A DNA stretch of 53,361 bases from Actinomycetales bacterium Actino_02 (GTDB taxonomy: Bacteria; Actinomycetota; Actinomycetes; Propionibacteriales; Propionibacteriaceae): the NCBI GenBank assembly GCA_001603275.1, contig LUYM01000019.1, positions 1 through 53,361 on the forward strand. Reading direction: 5' to 3'. The notes beneath the pieces are model-generated. The model saw only the letters and a program-made list of their open reading frames with translations, did not search any database and had not been told where the DNA came from. The stretch's first letter is position 1, and every line of letters starts with the position of its first letter. The position numbers were made by a program, and so were the translations under genes. Below are positions 29,113 through 37,678 of this stretch, one piece after another.

Positions 29113-30336
29113 GTGAACAAGAGCATGTTCAAGTTGGCCGGCGTCGCCGTTGTGGTGGGCGCTTTGGCCCTCACTGGGTGTGGAACCCGCGGCGGAGCGT
29201 CCGCTGAGAGTTCCGCCTCCGGAAGCGCCGCGGCGGCAAACAAGGTCGCCAAGATCGGCGTCATTGCCCCGCTTTCTGGCGATCTGTCCGCGCTGGGTCT
29301 GGGCATCAAGAACTCGGTTGACCTGGCCATCAAGCAGGCCAACGAGTCCAAGGCCATCCCGGGCTGGACCCTGGAGCTCGCCGCCGAGGACGACCAGGCG
29401 ACCCCGGACGTCGGCAAGAACGCCGCTACCAAGCTCGCCTCCGATGACGCCGTCGTCGGCGTGGTCGGCACCCTGAACTCGTCGGTCGCGCAGAGCGTGA
29501 TCCCGGTTCTGTCCGCGGCCAGCATCGCGCAGGTCTCTCCGGCGAACACCAACCCGAGCCTGACCAAGGGCGAGGATCTGGCCAACCCGAAGCGTCCCTA
29601 CGCCAACTACTTCCGTACCTGCACCACCGATGCGGTCCAGGGCCCGTTCGCGGCTCAGTACCTGCTCGAGACGGGTATCAAGAAGGTTGCGACCATCCAT
29701 GACAAGAAGACCTACGGTCAGGGTCTGGTCGACAACTTCACGACTGCGTTCAAGGCTGGCGGTGGCGAGATCGTTGCAGCTGAGACCATCAACCCCGATG
29801 ACAAGGACTTCTCCGCAGTGATCACCAAGGTGAAGGCAGCTTCGCCCGAGGCGATCTACTACGGCGGCGAGTACCCGCAGGCCGGCCCGCTGTCCAAGCA
29901 GGCCAAGGCTGCCGGTCTCACGGTCCCGCTGATGGGTGGCGACGGCATCTACGACGGCAACTTCATCAAGCTCGGCGGTTCGGCCGGCGACCTGGCCACC
30001 TCGGTCGGCGCTCCGGTGGACACCCTCGAGTCGGCGAAGGCCTTCGTCTCGGCCTACACCGCTGGGGGCTACTCCGAGCCCTACGCCGCCTACGGTGCTT
30101 ACTCCTACGATGCCGCTAACGCGATCATCAACGCGCTGAAGGTCAGCCTGGCTTCGGCCACCGACGCCAAGTCGGCCCGGCAGGCCACCATCGATGCCTT
30201 TGCCAAGGTGAGCTTCGATGGCGCCACCGGCAAGGTCGGCTTCGACGAGTTCGGCGATTCGGTCTCCCGGGTGCTCACCGTCTACAAGGTGGACGGCACC
30301 GAGTGGAAGGCCGAAAAGACCGGCGAACTGAAGTGA
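29113..30336 (+). CDS. livJ: Branched-chain amino acid ABC transporter, substrate-binding lipoprotein
   Basis: A 407-residue lipoprotein that captures leucine/isoleucine/valine-type substrates outside the membrane. A signal peptide ends in the lipobox LTGC (residues about 18-21), followed by a Ser/Ala-rich linker. The mature part is a two-lobed periplasmic-binding fold (KIGVIAPLSGDLSALGLGIK, GVVGTLNSSVAQSVIPVLS, then YGQGLVDNFTTAFK). GTG at 29113 has a strong GAGGAGGAAAA just before it. It is the first gene of livJHMGF, and a long hairpin separates it from livH. Whether the ligand is a branched-chain amino acid or a relative such as a short amide is not certain. Confidence 0.93.
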   Translation: MNKSMFKLAGVAVVVGALALTGCGTRGGASAESSASGSAAAANKVAKIGVIAPLSGDLSALGLGIKNSVDLAIKQANESKAIPGWTLELAAEDDQATPDVGKNAATKLASDDAVVGVVGTLNSSVAQSVIPVLSAASIAQVSPANTNPSLTKGEDLANPKRPYANYFRTCTTDAVQGPFAAQYLLETGIKKVATIHDKKTYGQGLVDNFTTAFKAGGGEIVAAETINPDDKDFSAVITKVKAASPEAIYYGGEYPQAGPLSKQAKAAGLTVPLMGGDGIYDGNFIKLGGSAGDLATSVGAPVDTLESAKAFVSAYTAGGYSEPYAAYGAYSYDAANAIINALKVSLASATDAKSARQATIDAFAKVSFDGATGKVGFDEFGDSVSRVLTVYKVDGTEWKAEKTGELK

Positions 30337-30342
30337 CCTAGA

Positions 30343-30385
30343 GCCCGCTGGGGTCCGTCTCAATCCGAGACGGACCCCGGTGGGC
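30343..30385 (+). terminator. Long hairpin between livJ and livH
   Basis: A 19-bp stem with a 5-base loop AATCC: the core GGGGTCCGTCTC (30350-30361) pairs perfectly with GAGACGGACCCC (30367-30378), and seven outer pairs follow, two of them G-T. Only a short ATTTTC comes after it. It probably acts as a partial terminator or as a 3' stabiliser that raises livJ expression over the membrane genes. Confidence 0.6.
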
Positions 30386-30414
30386 CCGCGCATTTTCAAA
30401 GGGGTGCTACGAAA

Positions 30415-31380
30415 GTGGACCTGTTCTTTCAGCAACTAATCAATGGCCTCTCGCTAGGGGCCCTTTATGCCCTGATCGCTGTCGGCTACACCGTTGTGTA
30501 CGGCATCGTCCAGTTGATCAACTTCGCTCATGGCGAGATCTTCATGGTGGGCGCTTTCGGTGCCTATGCCACCTGGATGGTGATGGGCCAGCCCGCCAAT
30601 CTCAGCGTCGGGATGGCGCTCGGGGTGGTCTTGCCGCTGATGCTGGTCGGTGGTGTGGTGTCGTCGGTCGTGGTGGCCTTGCTCACCGAGCGAGTCGCCT
30701 ACCGGCCGTTGCGCAATGCGCCGCGACTTGCTCCGCTGATCTCGGCAATTGGCGTCTCGGTCTTCCTGCAGGAGTTCGTCCGGCTGTTCTACGGAACGAT
30801 CCCGTTCGTGACCCGGATCCCGGGTTGGCCCGATGCCAAGAGCGCCGTGCCGTTCCCCTCGATTTCGGGGATCAGCGACGCGTCGGTCCAGATCGGTGGC
30901 GTCCTGGTGCAGGCTTCGGCGTTGTTCACTCTGCTGGCACTGGTGGTCTGCACAGTCTTCTTGTGGTTCTTCGTGAACCGCACCAAGACCGGACGCGCCA
31001 TGGTGGCCACGTCGCAGGATCCCGACACCGCTCGTCTGATGGGCATCAACGTTGACCGGGTGATCGTGGCAGCGTTCGCGGTGGGCGCCGGTTTGGCCGC
31101 CATCGCCGGCGTGGCGCACGGCCTTCGCTACGGCAACATCGACTTCCGGATGGGCTTCCTGGCCGGCCTGAAGGCGTTCACCGCCGCCGTGCTCGGTGGC
31201 ATCGGCAACATCAACGGTGCCGTTGTCGGCGGCCTGGTGCTCGGTGTCGTGGAGGCGCTGGCCAGCAACTACCTCGGGACGACCGCCTGGAAGGATGTCT
31301 GGGCCTTCGCGCTGCTGATTCTGGTCCTGGTCTTCCGGCCGCAAGGTCTGCTCGGCGCCAAGGTGGTGGACCGCGCATGA
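30415..31380 (+). CDS. livH: Branched-chain amino acid ABC transporter permease LivH
   Basis: A 321-residue integral membrane permease. Family marks are LINGLSLGALYALIAVGYTVVYG truncated here to LINGLSLGALYALIAVGYTV, then QLINFAHGEIFMVGAF, RPLRNAPRLAPLISAIGVS, and the coupling-helix region GRAMVATSQDPDTARLMGIN followed by GGIGNINGAVVGG. About eight membrane helices are expected. GTG at 30415 has AAAGGGG upstream. Its stop overlaps the livM ATG (ATGA). Confidence 0.95.
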   Translation: MDLFFQQLINGLSLGALYALIAVGYTVVYGIVQLINFAHGEIFMVGAFGAYATWMVMGQPANLSVGMALGVVLPLMLVGGVVSSVVVALLTERVAYRPLRNAPRLAPLISAIGVSVFLQEFVRLFYGTIPFVTRIPGWPDAKSAVPFPSISGISDASVQIGGVLVQASALFTLLALVVCTVFLWFFVNRTKTGRAMVATSQDPDTARLMGINVDRVIVAAFAVGAGLAAIAGVAHGLRYGNIDFRMGFLAGLKAFTAAVLGGIGNINGAVVGGLVLGVVEALASNYLGTTAWKDVWAFALLILVLVFRPQGLLGAKVVDRA

Positions 31381-33107
31381 ACACCGTCATCCCTGATCGG
31401 ATCAAGATCGCTTACCGCTACCCGGCTCGTGCAGTCGGTGCAGCCGGTGCGCTGCTGATGCTCGTGTCGATCTTCCTGCCGTGGGCCTACGGCACCGCGG
31501 CGCTGGACGACATGTCCTACTACGGCGCGCCATCGCCGTTGCAGCTCTGCTTCGGCGTGCTGGCCCTGACAGTGCTGGCTCTGCTCACCATTCCGCTGGT
31601 CGGCAAGCAGCGACTGGGCAAGTGGGCCAAGGTGCTGGCATGGAACACCACGGCCAAGACTGCCTCGATCACCGCCTTGATCACGGCGGCCATCGCGGTG
31701 ACCTCGGTGGCCGTCGAGCTTGGTGGCCTGCTCAACGTCGAGATCGGTGGCTGGCTGGTCATCTTCGGTGGGGTCGCCGCCGTGGCGTCGACGCTGTTCC
31801 TCCCGGACTCACCAGAGCCGAGCCTCGACGAGGTGAAGAGCCCCAAGTGGCTGCAGATCCTGGCGATCGTGGTGCTGATGGCGGTCGCTCTGTTCGCCGC
31901 AGCGTTCGCGCTCGGGCAGGTGGACGCGGGTGCCTTCCTCACCTTCGGTTCCTTCCTGGTGGCCGTGGTGATGGTCCTTCGTCAGTTCGGTGTGTTCGGT
32001 TGGCTGGGCATGGCCGCAGCCGCGAACAACCGGGTCCTGGTGATCTCGGCCTTCGTGGTGGCGTTCCTGTTCCCGTTCACTCAGAACGGATCGAATGCGA
32101 ACATGTCGATCGCTGCGCAGGTGCTGATCTTCGCGGCCACGGCGCTGGGTCTGAACATCGTGGTCGGTCTGGTCGGTCTGCTCGACCTCGGCTACATCGC
32201 CTTCCTGGGTGCGGGGGCGTTCACAGCCGCCGTGTTGTCGGAGTCGGCCTACAGCCACTTCAACTTCCATCCGCCGTTCATCGTCACCGTGCTCATCTCG
32301 GGTCTGGTGGCCTCGCTTCTCGGCCTGATCATCGGTGCTCCGACGCTTCGCGTCTCCGGTGACTATCTGGCCATCGTGACCCTGGCCTTCGGCGAGATCT
32401 TCCGGATCACAATGAACAACCTGGACGGCAACGATGGTCCAGACATCACCAACGGCTCCAACGGCATCCCGGACATCCCGGATCTGAATGCCTTCGGGTT
32501 CAACTTCGGTCAGCCGCACGTGATCCTGGGCATCGACATCGGACGCTTCGCCAACTACTACTGGCTGATGCTGCTGGTGATCGCCCTGATCATCGTGGTG
32601 TTCACCAACCTGAACCACTCCCGGATCGGGCGTGGCTGGGTGGCGATCCGCGAGGACGAACTGGCCGCGGAAGCGATGGGGGTCAACACCTTCGCCTTGA
32701 AGCTGCTCGCCTTCGCCGGTGGCGCATTCCTGGCCGGCGTGGCCGGTGCCGTCAAGGCGCACCACGACGTCTCGGTCACCCCCGACCAGTTCATCTTCCT
32801 GGAGTCGGCGTTCCTGCTGGCTGCGGTGGTGCTGGGCGGCATGGGCACGGTGATGGGGGTGCTCATCGGCGCCACCATCTTGAAGCTGCTGCCCGAGAAG
32901 CTCCGCTTCTTCTCCGACTACCGGCTGCTGCTGTTCGGCCTGCTCATGGTGGTGATGATGCGGTTCCGTCCGGAGGGCATCGTCGCTGACGAGCGGCGTC
33001 AGCTGGAGTTCCACGCGGAGGACGAGGAGTTGGCCGAGGAGGTCGAGGAAGAGCTGATCACGCACAAGGCGCACCTCAACCCCGAACGGGAGGTGTTCGA
33101 GCTATGA
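31377..33107 (+). CDS. livM: Branched-chain amino acid ABC transporter permease LivM, extended N-terminus
   Basis: A 576-residue permease, larger than the usual LivM of roughly 350-430 residues. The canonical core begins near residue 245 (LIFAATALGLNIVVGLVGLL, DLGYIAFLGAGAFTAAVL) and runs through APTLRVSGDYLAIVTLAFGE, the coupling region GRGWVAIREDELAAEAMGVN and VVLGGMGTVMGVLIGA. The first 240 residues add about five further hydrophobic helices and no known domain. The C-terminus is unusually acidic (ELEFHAEDEELAEEVEEEL-type composition near residues 545-560) and cytoplasmic. ATG overlaps the livH stop. The extension occurs in other actinobacterial LivM proteins to my knowledge, but its role is unclear. 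Confidence 0.92.
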   Translation: MNTVIPDRIKIAYRYPARAVGAAGALLMLVSIFLPWAYGTAALDDMSYYGAPSPLQLCFGVLALTVLALLTIPLVGKQRLGKWAKVLAWNTTAKTASITALITAAIAVTSVAVELGGLLNVEIGGWLVIFGGVAAVASTLFLPDSPEPSLDEVKSPKWLQILAIVVLMAVALFAAAFALGQVDAGAFLTFGSFLVAVVMVLRQFGVFGWLGMAAAANNRVLVISAFVVAFLFPFTQNGSNANMSIAAQVLIFAATALGLNIVVGLVGLLDLGYIAFLGAGAFTAAVLSESAYSHFNFHPPFIVTVLISGLVASLLGLIIGAPTLRVSGDYLAIVTLAFGEIFRITMNNLDGNDGPDITNGSNGIPDIPDLNAFGFNFGQPHVILGIDIGRFANYYWLMLLVIALIIVVFTNLNHSRIGRGWVAIREDELAAEAMGVNTFALKLLAFAGGAFLAGVAGAVKAHHDVSVTPDQFIFLESAFLLAAVVLGGMGTVMGVLIGATILKLLPEKLRFFSDYRLLLFGLLMVVMMRFRPEGIVADERRQLEFHAEDEELAEEVEEELITHKAHLNPEREVFEL

Positions 33108-33142
33108 GCATCACATTCGACCTTCCGGAAGGGGGCAACTGA
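33104..33142 (+). CDS. 12-codon open frame linking livM and livG
   Basis: ATG at 33104 overlaps the livM stop (ATGA), and the TGA at 33140-33142 overlaps the livG ATG (TGATG). The 12-residue product (MSITFDLPEGGN) has no recognisable feature. The livG ribosome site (GGAAGGGGG) lies inside it, so it may only help carry ribosomes from livM to livG, or be chance. Confidence 0.3.
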   Translation: MSITFDLPEGGN

Positions 33143-33999
33143 TGGGGATCCCTGTCGAGGAAGCCATCAAGCAGGTGCAGACGATGGACCGCAACGTCCT
33201 GCTCGACGCCCGCAACGTCACCATGCAGTTCGGTGGCCTGATCGCGGTCAACGACGTCAGCCTGCAAGTGCACAGCGGCGAGATCGTCGGGCTGATCGGC
33301 CCCAACGGGGCCGGCAAGACCACCTTCTTCAACTGCCTGACCGGTCTGTACAAGCCGACCTTTGGGACGGTGACCTTCGACGGCAAGCCGTTGCCGCCGA
33401 AGCCGCGAATGGTGGTGCGCGAGGGGATGGCCCGGACGTTCCAGAACATCCGGCTGTTCCACAACATGACGGCGATCGAGAACGTGATGGTCGGGATGTA
33501 CACCCGCACCCACACCAGTGCGATCGACGCCGTGTTCCGGCTGCCGCGGCACCGGCACGAGGAGATCGCCTCCACCCGGCGGGCGCAGGAACTGTTGGAG
33601 TTCGTCGGGCTGACCGGGGTGGGCGACACGCTCTCCCGGAACCTGCCTTACGGCGACCAGCGGCGCCTGGAGATCGCGCGGGCGCTGGCCACTGAACCGA
33701 AGCTGCTATTGCTGGACGAGCCAACCGCCGGCATGAACCCGCAGGAGACCCGGCAGGCAGAGGAACTGATCTTCAAGATCCGCGACTTGGGCCTGGCCGT
33801 CCTGGTGATCGAGCACGACATGCGGTTCATCTTCAACCTGTGCGACCGGGTGTCCTGCCTGGTCCGTGGGGCAGTCCTGGTCGAAGGCCCCGGCGAGGTC
33901 GTCCAGAACGATCCGCGGGTGATCGAGGCCTACATCGGTTCTCCGGCTACACCGCCGGCACCGACGACCGATTCCGCAGGAGGTGCGGCAGATGCTTGA
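33142..33999 (+). CDS. livG: Branched-chain amino acid ABC transporter ATPase LivG
   Basis: A 285-residue ATP-binding subunit. Walker A is GPNGAGKTT, the signature region is LSRNLPYGDQRRLEIARAL (in place of LSGGQ, as is usual in LivG), and Walker B is LLLLDEPTAGMNP, followed by IEHDMRFIF with the switch histidine. The first 20 residues before the ATPase core are an N-terminal addition. GGAAGGGGG precedes the ATG. It overlaps livF by 8 bases. Confidence 0.95.
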   Translation: MGIPVEEAIKQVQTMDRNVLLDARNVTMQFGGLIAVNDVSLQVHSGEIVGLIGPNGAGKTTFFNCLTGLYKPTFGTVTFDGKPLPPKPRMVVREGMARTFQNIRLFHNMTAIENVMVGMYTRTHTSAIDAVFRLPRHRHEEIASTRRAQELLEFVGLTGVGDTLSRNLPYGDQRRLEIARALATEPKLLLLDEPTAGMNPQETRQAEELIFKIRDLGLAVLVIEHDMRFIFNLCDRVSCLVRGAVLVEGPGEVVQNDPRVIEAYIGSPATPPAPTTDSAGGAADA

Positions 34000-34699
34000 G
34001 ATCAAGGACATGGTGGTCGCCTACGGCCGCGTCAACGCGGTCAAGGGGATCAGCTTCGAGGTGAAGCAGGGCCAGATCGTGACCCTGCTCGGCACCAACG
34101 GGGCCGGCAAGTCCACCACGCTGCGGGCGATCTCGGGGCTGCTGAAGCTGGCATCGGGAGAGATCTGGTTCGAGGGTGAGCGGCTGGACGGCCTGCCCGC
34201 CCACAAGATCGTCGAACGTGGCATCGCCCAGTCGCCGGAAGGCCGTCGACTGTTCCGGCAGATGTCGGTCGAGGACAACCTGAAGCTGGGTGCCTTCTCC
34301 CGCAAGGACACCTCCGGGATCCGCGCGGAGATGGATCGGATCTACGACCTGTTCCCGGTGCTCGGTGAGCGCCGATCGGAGGCAGCCGGGCTGTTCTCCG
34401 GTGGTGAGCAGCAAATGCTGGCCATCGGACGGGCCATGATGAGCCGGCCCAAGCTGCTCATGCTCGACGAGCCGTCGATGGGTCTGAGCCCGATCATGAC
34501 CCAGACGATCATGCGGACCATCTCCGAGCTGCAGGCCGACGGGGTGACCATCCTGCTGGTCGAGCAGAACGCTCAGGCTGCGCTCTCGCTGGCCGACCGC
34601 GGCTACGTGCTCGAGGTCGGACACATCATGTTCAGCGACTCCGGGCAGGCCCTGCTCGGTGACGACCGGGTGCGCAAGGCCTACCTGGGCGCTGACTGA
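33992..34699 (+). CDS. livF: Branched-chain amino acid ABC transporter ATPase LivF
   Basis: A 235-residue ATP-binding subunit, partner of LivG. Walker A is LGTNGAGKST, the signature is FSGGEQQMLAIGRAMM, Walker B is LLMLDEPSMGLSP, and the switch region is LLVEQNAQAAL, which has glutamine-asparagine in place of histidine as is common in LivF. The ATG at 33992 has GGAGG five bases upstream; a GTG at 33983 is less well placed. It is the last gene of the livJHMGF operon. Confidence 0.95.
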   Translation: MLEIKDMVVAYGRVNAVKGISFEVKQGQIVTLLGTNGAGKSTTLRAISGLLKLASGEIWFEGERLDGLPAHKIVERGIAQSPEGRRLFRQMSVEDNLKLGAFSRKDTSGIRAEMDRIYDLFPVLGERRSEAAGLFSGGEQQMLAIGRAMMSRPKLLMLDEPSMGLSPIMTQTIMRTISELQADGVTILLVEQNAQAALSLADRGYVLEVGHIMFSDSGQALLGDDRVRKAYLGAD

Positions 34700-34754
34700 A
34701 CTCAGCCATCGGACGCGCCGGACCGGGCTGACCGGCCGGCGCGTTCGTGCGTCC

Positions 34755-34760
34755 TAGGGT
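34755..34760 (+). promoter_or_regulatory. -10 box of the DUF3097 gene
   Basis: TAGGGT ends 6 bases before the GTG at 34767, with no Shine-Dalgarno sequence. This fits a leaderless RNA and supports this start codon. Confidence 0.45.
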
Positions 34761-34766
34761 GGTGCG

Positions 34767-35591
34767 GTGCGCTACTCCGACGATGTCCTCTCCCCGGGCT
34801 GGCAGCATGCCGACAAGCCCAAGACCGTCGATGTGACCGTCAGCGTCGGCATGGTGATCGAGGAACCGACCTCGGGGTTCTGTGGCGCCGTTGTCCGCTG
34901 GGAGAACGGATTGGTGGTTCTCGAGGACCGCAAGGGCGCGCGGCGCAGTTTCGAGTTCGGTCCCGGCTTCTGGATCGACGGACGTCCGGTGGCGCTGCGG
35001 CAGCCGGTAGCCACCCGTCCCAGCGCGCCGACGCACACCGCCTCCGGTTCGCGGGTCGGCTCAGCCGAGCCGGCCAAGGTGGCGGCGGCGTCGCGGATCT
35101 ACGTCGAGGGACGCCACGACGCCGAACTCGTGGAGAAGATCTGGGGTGATGACCTGCGCCATGTCGGGGTGGTGGTCGAGCCGCTGGGCGGGATCAATGA
35201 CCTGCCGGCGATCGTGACCGAGTTCGCGCCGGGGCCAGGTCGCCGGCTGGGCATCCTGGTCGATCACCTGGTCACCGGGTCGAAGGAGTCCCGGATCGTC
35301 TCCGAGATCTCCTCGGATTTCGTGCTGGTCACCGGACATCCCTTCATCGACATCTGGGCGGCCGTTCGTCCGCAGCGACTCGGCCTGGAGCGCTGGCCCG
35401 ACATTCCGCGCGATGTCGAGTGGAAGGCCGGGGCGAGTGTGGCCCTGCGCCGAACGGCGAGAAACCCGGCCGAGATCGCGGCGACCTGGGCCTGGATCCT
35501 GGGACGAGTCCGCGACTGGCGTGATCTGGACCCGGCTTTGCCACGCGAAGTGGAGCGGCTGATCGACTTCGTCACCACACCTGAGGCCTGA
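34767..35591 (+). CDS. DUF3097 family protein
   Basis: A 274-residue protein of the actinobacterial DUF3097 family. It opens with VRYSDDVLSPGW and a strand-rich first domain (MVIEEPTSGFCGAVVRWENG). The second half has a Toprim-like pattern: RIYVEGRHDAELVEKIWGDD with the E after a strand, then GRRLGILVDHLVTGSKESRI with the D-x-D-like position reduced to VDHL. Toprim folds occur in topoisomerases, primases and nucleases; activity here is unproven. The last 60 residues are helical and tryptophan-rich. GTG start is supported by the TAGGGT box. Confidence 0.85.
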   Translation: MRYSDDVLSPGWQHADKPKTVDVTVSVGMVIEEPTSGFCGAVVRWENGLVVLEDRKGARRSFEFGPGFWIDGRPVALRQPVATRPSAPTHTASGSRVGSAEPAKVAAASRIYVEGRHDAELVEKIWGDDLRHVGVVVEPLGGINDLPAIVTEFAPGPGRRLGILVDHLVTGSKESRIVSEISSDFVLVTGHPFIDIWAAVRPQRLGLERWPDIPRDVEWKAGASVALRRTARNPAEIAATWAWILGRVRDWRDLDPALPREVERLIDFVTTPEA

Positions 35592-35683
35592 TTCTCGACC
35601 ACGACTGAAAAACGGACGCCGACTCGGGAGAGCTCGGCGCGTCACTAGCCTGGCTGTCGTTATCGAGCTCCAGGAGTCCCGCT

Positions 35684-36454
35684 GTGCAAACCGACCAGGT
35701 GTCCGACCTCCTCTATGAGGTGGCCGACCAGCTGATCATGCCGCGATTCGGCGCCTTGGACAGCTCCGACATCTCTGAGAAGCAGCCCGGCGACCTGGTC
35801 ACTGTGGCCGACCGCGAGGCGGAGGTCGAGCTCGGACGTCGCCTGTGTGAAAGCGACTCCGATGCGCTGATCGTCGGCGAGGAGGGCGTCTTCAGCGACC
35901 CGCGTTGCCTGGATCTCCTTTCCCGGGTGGCCCACGCCTGGGTGATCGACCCGATCGACGGCACCCGCAACTTCGCTCGCGGCAAGCCCGACTTCGCCGT
36001 CATGTTGGCCGAGACCCGGTTCGGCGAGACCGTCCGCGGCTGGATCTGGCAGCCGGTACACCAGAAGCTCTACGCCGCCGAACTCGGCGCGGGGGTGACC
36101 TGCAACGGGGAGCCGATCCCGGCGATTCCGGCATCACCACGGACCGTCCCGCTGGGTGCCACCTACCTGCCGGTGCCCGGTGAGGAGTGGGCCGAGGTGA
36201 AGGTGATCCGCTCCTGGGGCTCCTGCGGCATCGACTATCCGAAACTGATCGAGGGTGAGGTCGACTTCCTCAGCTATCGCTCGATGTTCCCGTGGGATCA
36301 CCTGGCCGGCGCCCTGATGCTGACCGAGTTGGGCGGACGGATCGCCACCGACACCGGCGAAGAGTACGGCGCCGGGGTGATCGGACGGCGGCTGCTGGCT
36401 GCGGCCACGCCACAACTGTGGATTGCCACCAGGGACGGTCTGTTCGGCGAGTGA
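35684..36454 (+). CDS. Inositol monophosphatase family protein
   Basis: A 256-residue Mg-dependent phosphatase of the inositol monophosphatase superfamily. Metal-binding residues are seen in VGEEGVF (residues 64-70), DPIDGTRNF (residues 89-97) and PWDHLAGALML with the late aspartate. The substrate could be inositol phosphate, histidinol phosphate (HisN type) or another sugar phosphate; sequence alone cannot tell. GTG at 35684 has CAGGAG about 8 bases upstream. Neighbours are not biosynthetic, so context does not help. Confidence 0.88.
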   Translation: MQTDQVSDLLYEVADQLIMPRFGALDSSDISEKQPGDLVTVADREAEVELGRRLCESDSDALIVGEEGVFSDPRCLDLLSRVAHAWVIDPIDGTRNFARGKPDFAVMLAETRFGETVRGWIWQPVHQKLYAAELGAGVTCNGEPIPAIPASPRTVPLGATYLPVPGEEWAEVKVIRSWGSCGIDYPKLIEGEVDFLSYRSMFPWDHLAGALMLTELGGRIATDTGEEYGAGVIGRRLLAAATPQLWIATRDGLFGE

Positions 36455-36520
36455 GGACGCCCGGCTGGCCAATGGCGGCCTGGTTGCGGATACTGGAAGA
36501 TAACTTCGACAGGAGCGCCG

Positions 36521-36697
36521 ATGACCGAGCAAGGCAATGAGGACCTGAAGGCCCAGATGCTGGCCGCGCTGGCTCGCAAGCAGGGCGTGGGTGATGGTGT
36601 GCAGGGTCAGCGCCACCAGAAGGAGAAGGGCCCGGCCGAACGCGGACGTCAGGGCGGCGGCGGCATGTTCCGGCGCAAGGCCGGCGGCGGCGGCTAA
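36521..36697 (+). CDS. DUF5302-like small protein
   Basis: A 58-residue basic protein: an N-terminal helix (NEDLKAQMLAALARKQG), a Gln/Gly/Lys-rich linker and a closing GMFRRKAGGGG. This is the shape of the actinobacterial DUF5302 family, small proteins with a conserved MFRRK-type tail and no known role. ATG is preceded by CAGGAG. Its TAA overlaps the TAG of the convergent MBL gene (bases CTAA). Confidence 0.65.
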   Translation: MTEQGNEDLKAQMLAALARKQGVGDGVQGQRHQKEKGPAERGRQGGGGMFRRKAGGGG

Positions 36698-37545
36698 GCC
36701 AACGGCTTGGCCAGCGGCAACTGCCGCAATGGCACTACTCCCTGGCTGGCGAACTGGGCGTAGGCCGTGGGCAGCACTGCCCTGACGTACTCCTCTTCGT
36801 AGGGCCATTCCCCGGCCTCGAAGGCGTCCTCAACCGCGAAGCCGCGTCCGATCACGTGCTCGACTTGGCCGTAGAAGCCGGACAGTTCGGCGCGTTGCTT
36901 GAACGCTTCGAAGCGATCCATGGCCGGTCCGTGACCGGGGATCACCATCGAGTCTTCGGCGATCACACCCAGGATTCCGTCGATGGCACTCGGCCAATCC
37001 TTCAGATGGGAGTCCGGTCCGATCGAGGGGGGAGCTGAGCTCTCCAGGAGATCGCCGGCGAAGACCACCGAGACGTCGGGGACGAAGACGGCCAGGTCGC
37101 CGTCGGTGTGGCCCGGTCCGAAATGCAGAGCCTCGACCCGGCGTCCACCGACATCGATCACCTTGGCCAGGTGGAAACCCTGGTTGGGTCGGACGAGTTC
37201 GGCCAGGTCGACGCCCAGCGTCGCGGCGGCCTCAGCGGCCTCGGGCTGATCGAGTCGGTCGGCCACACTGGCGTGGGCATAGCTGGGCAAGTCGGCAAAG
37301 CCGGCCAGGCCGAAGAAATGGTCGAAGTGCCAGTGGGTGACCAGAACACCGATCACCGGAACGCCGGCGGCAGCCTCGGCGGCGGCGCGCAATGCCCGTC
37401 CCTGGGCAGGGGACGAGCCGGTGTCGATCACCAGACAGCCGGTGTTGCCGACGACCACCCCGACATTCACCCCGGCCGGTTCGGCCACCGCCACCAGGAT
37501 CCCGGGACGCAACTCTTCGAACTCACCGAGGCTGAATGTGGTCAT
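36694..37545 (-). CDS. MBL-fold metallo-hydrolase
   Basis: A 283-residue metallo-beta-lactamase-fold hydrolase. The zinc motif THWHFDH is near residue 71, then the third histidine in FGPGHTDGD, an Asp in VFAGDLLES and a last histidine in VIPGHGPAM. The substrate is unknown; the spacing is that of glyoxalase-II-like or quorum-type MBL proteins. The ATG at 37545 has TAGGCT 6 bases upstream, so the RNA is likely leaderless. It is divergent from hrcA. Confidence 0.85.
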   Translation of the reverse strand: MTTFSLGEFEELRPGILVAVAEPAGVNVGVVVGNTGCLVIDTGSSPAQGRALRAAAEAAAGVPVIGVLVTHWHFDHFFGLAGFADLPSYAHASVADRLDQPEAAEAAATLGVDLAELVRPNQGFHLAKVIDVGGRRVEALHFGPGHTDGDLAVFVPDVSVVFAGDLLESSAPPSIGPDSHLKDWPSAIDGILGVIAEDSMVIPGHGPAMDRFEAFKQRAELSGFYGQVEHVIGRGFAVEDAFEAGEWPYEEEYVRAVLPTAYAQFASQGVVPLRQLPLAKPLA

Positions 37546-37551
37546 GGGCCC

Positions 37552-37557
37552 AGCCTA
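37552..37557 (-). promoter_or_regulatory. -10 box of the MBL hydrolase gene
   Basis: TAGGCT on the - strand ends 6 bases before the ATG at 37545, with no Shine-Dalgarno sequence between them. Confidence 0.5.
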
Positions 37558-37630
37558 GGCGGTTTGCCTTTGCGGACGCCGTGGCCGCCCGGGCGCGGTG
37601 GACGTGCGGCCACTCGCGACGGGCAGTAAG

Positions 37631-37657
37631 CTGGCACTCAACCATTGAGAGTGCCAA
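37631..37657 (+). promoter_or_regulatory. CIRCE operator for HrcA
   Basis: Arms (C)TGGCACTC and GAGTGCCA(A) with the canonical 9-base spacer AACCATTGA match the CIRCE form TTAGCACTC-N9-GAGTGCTAA. It sits 22 bases before the hrcA ATG. A TAAGCT box (37627-37632) touches its left arm, so HrcA binding would block the promoter. This implies autorepression of hrcA-dnaJ and induction by heat shock. Confidence 0.9.
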
Positions 37658-37678
37658 CAGCCGACAGGAGGCCGAGCC

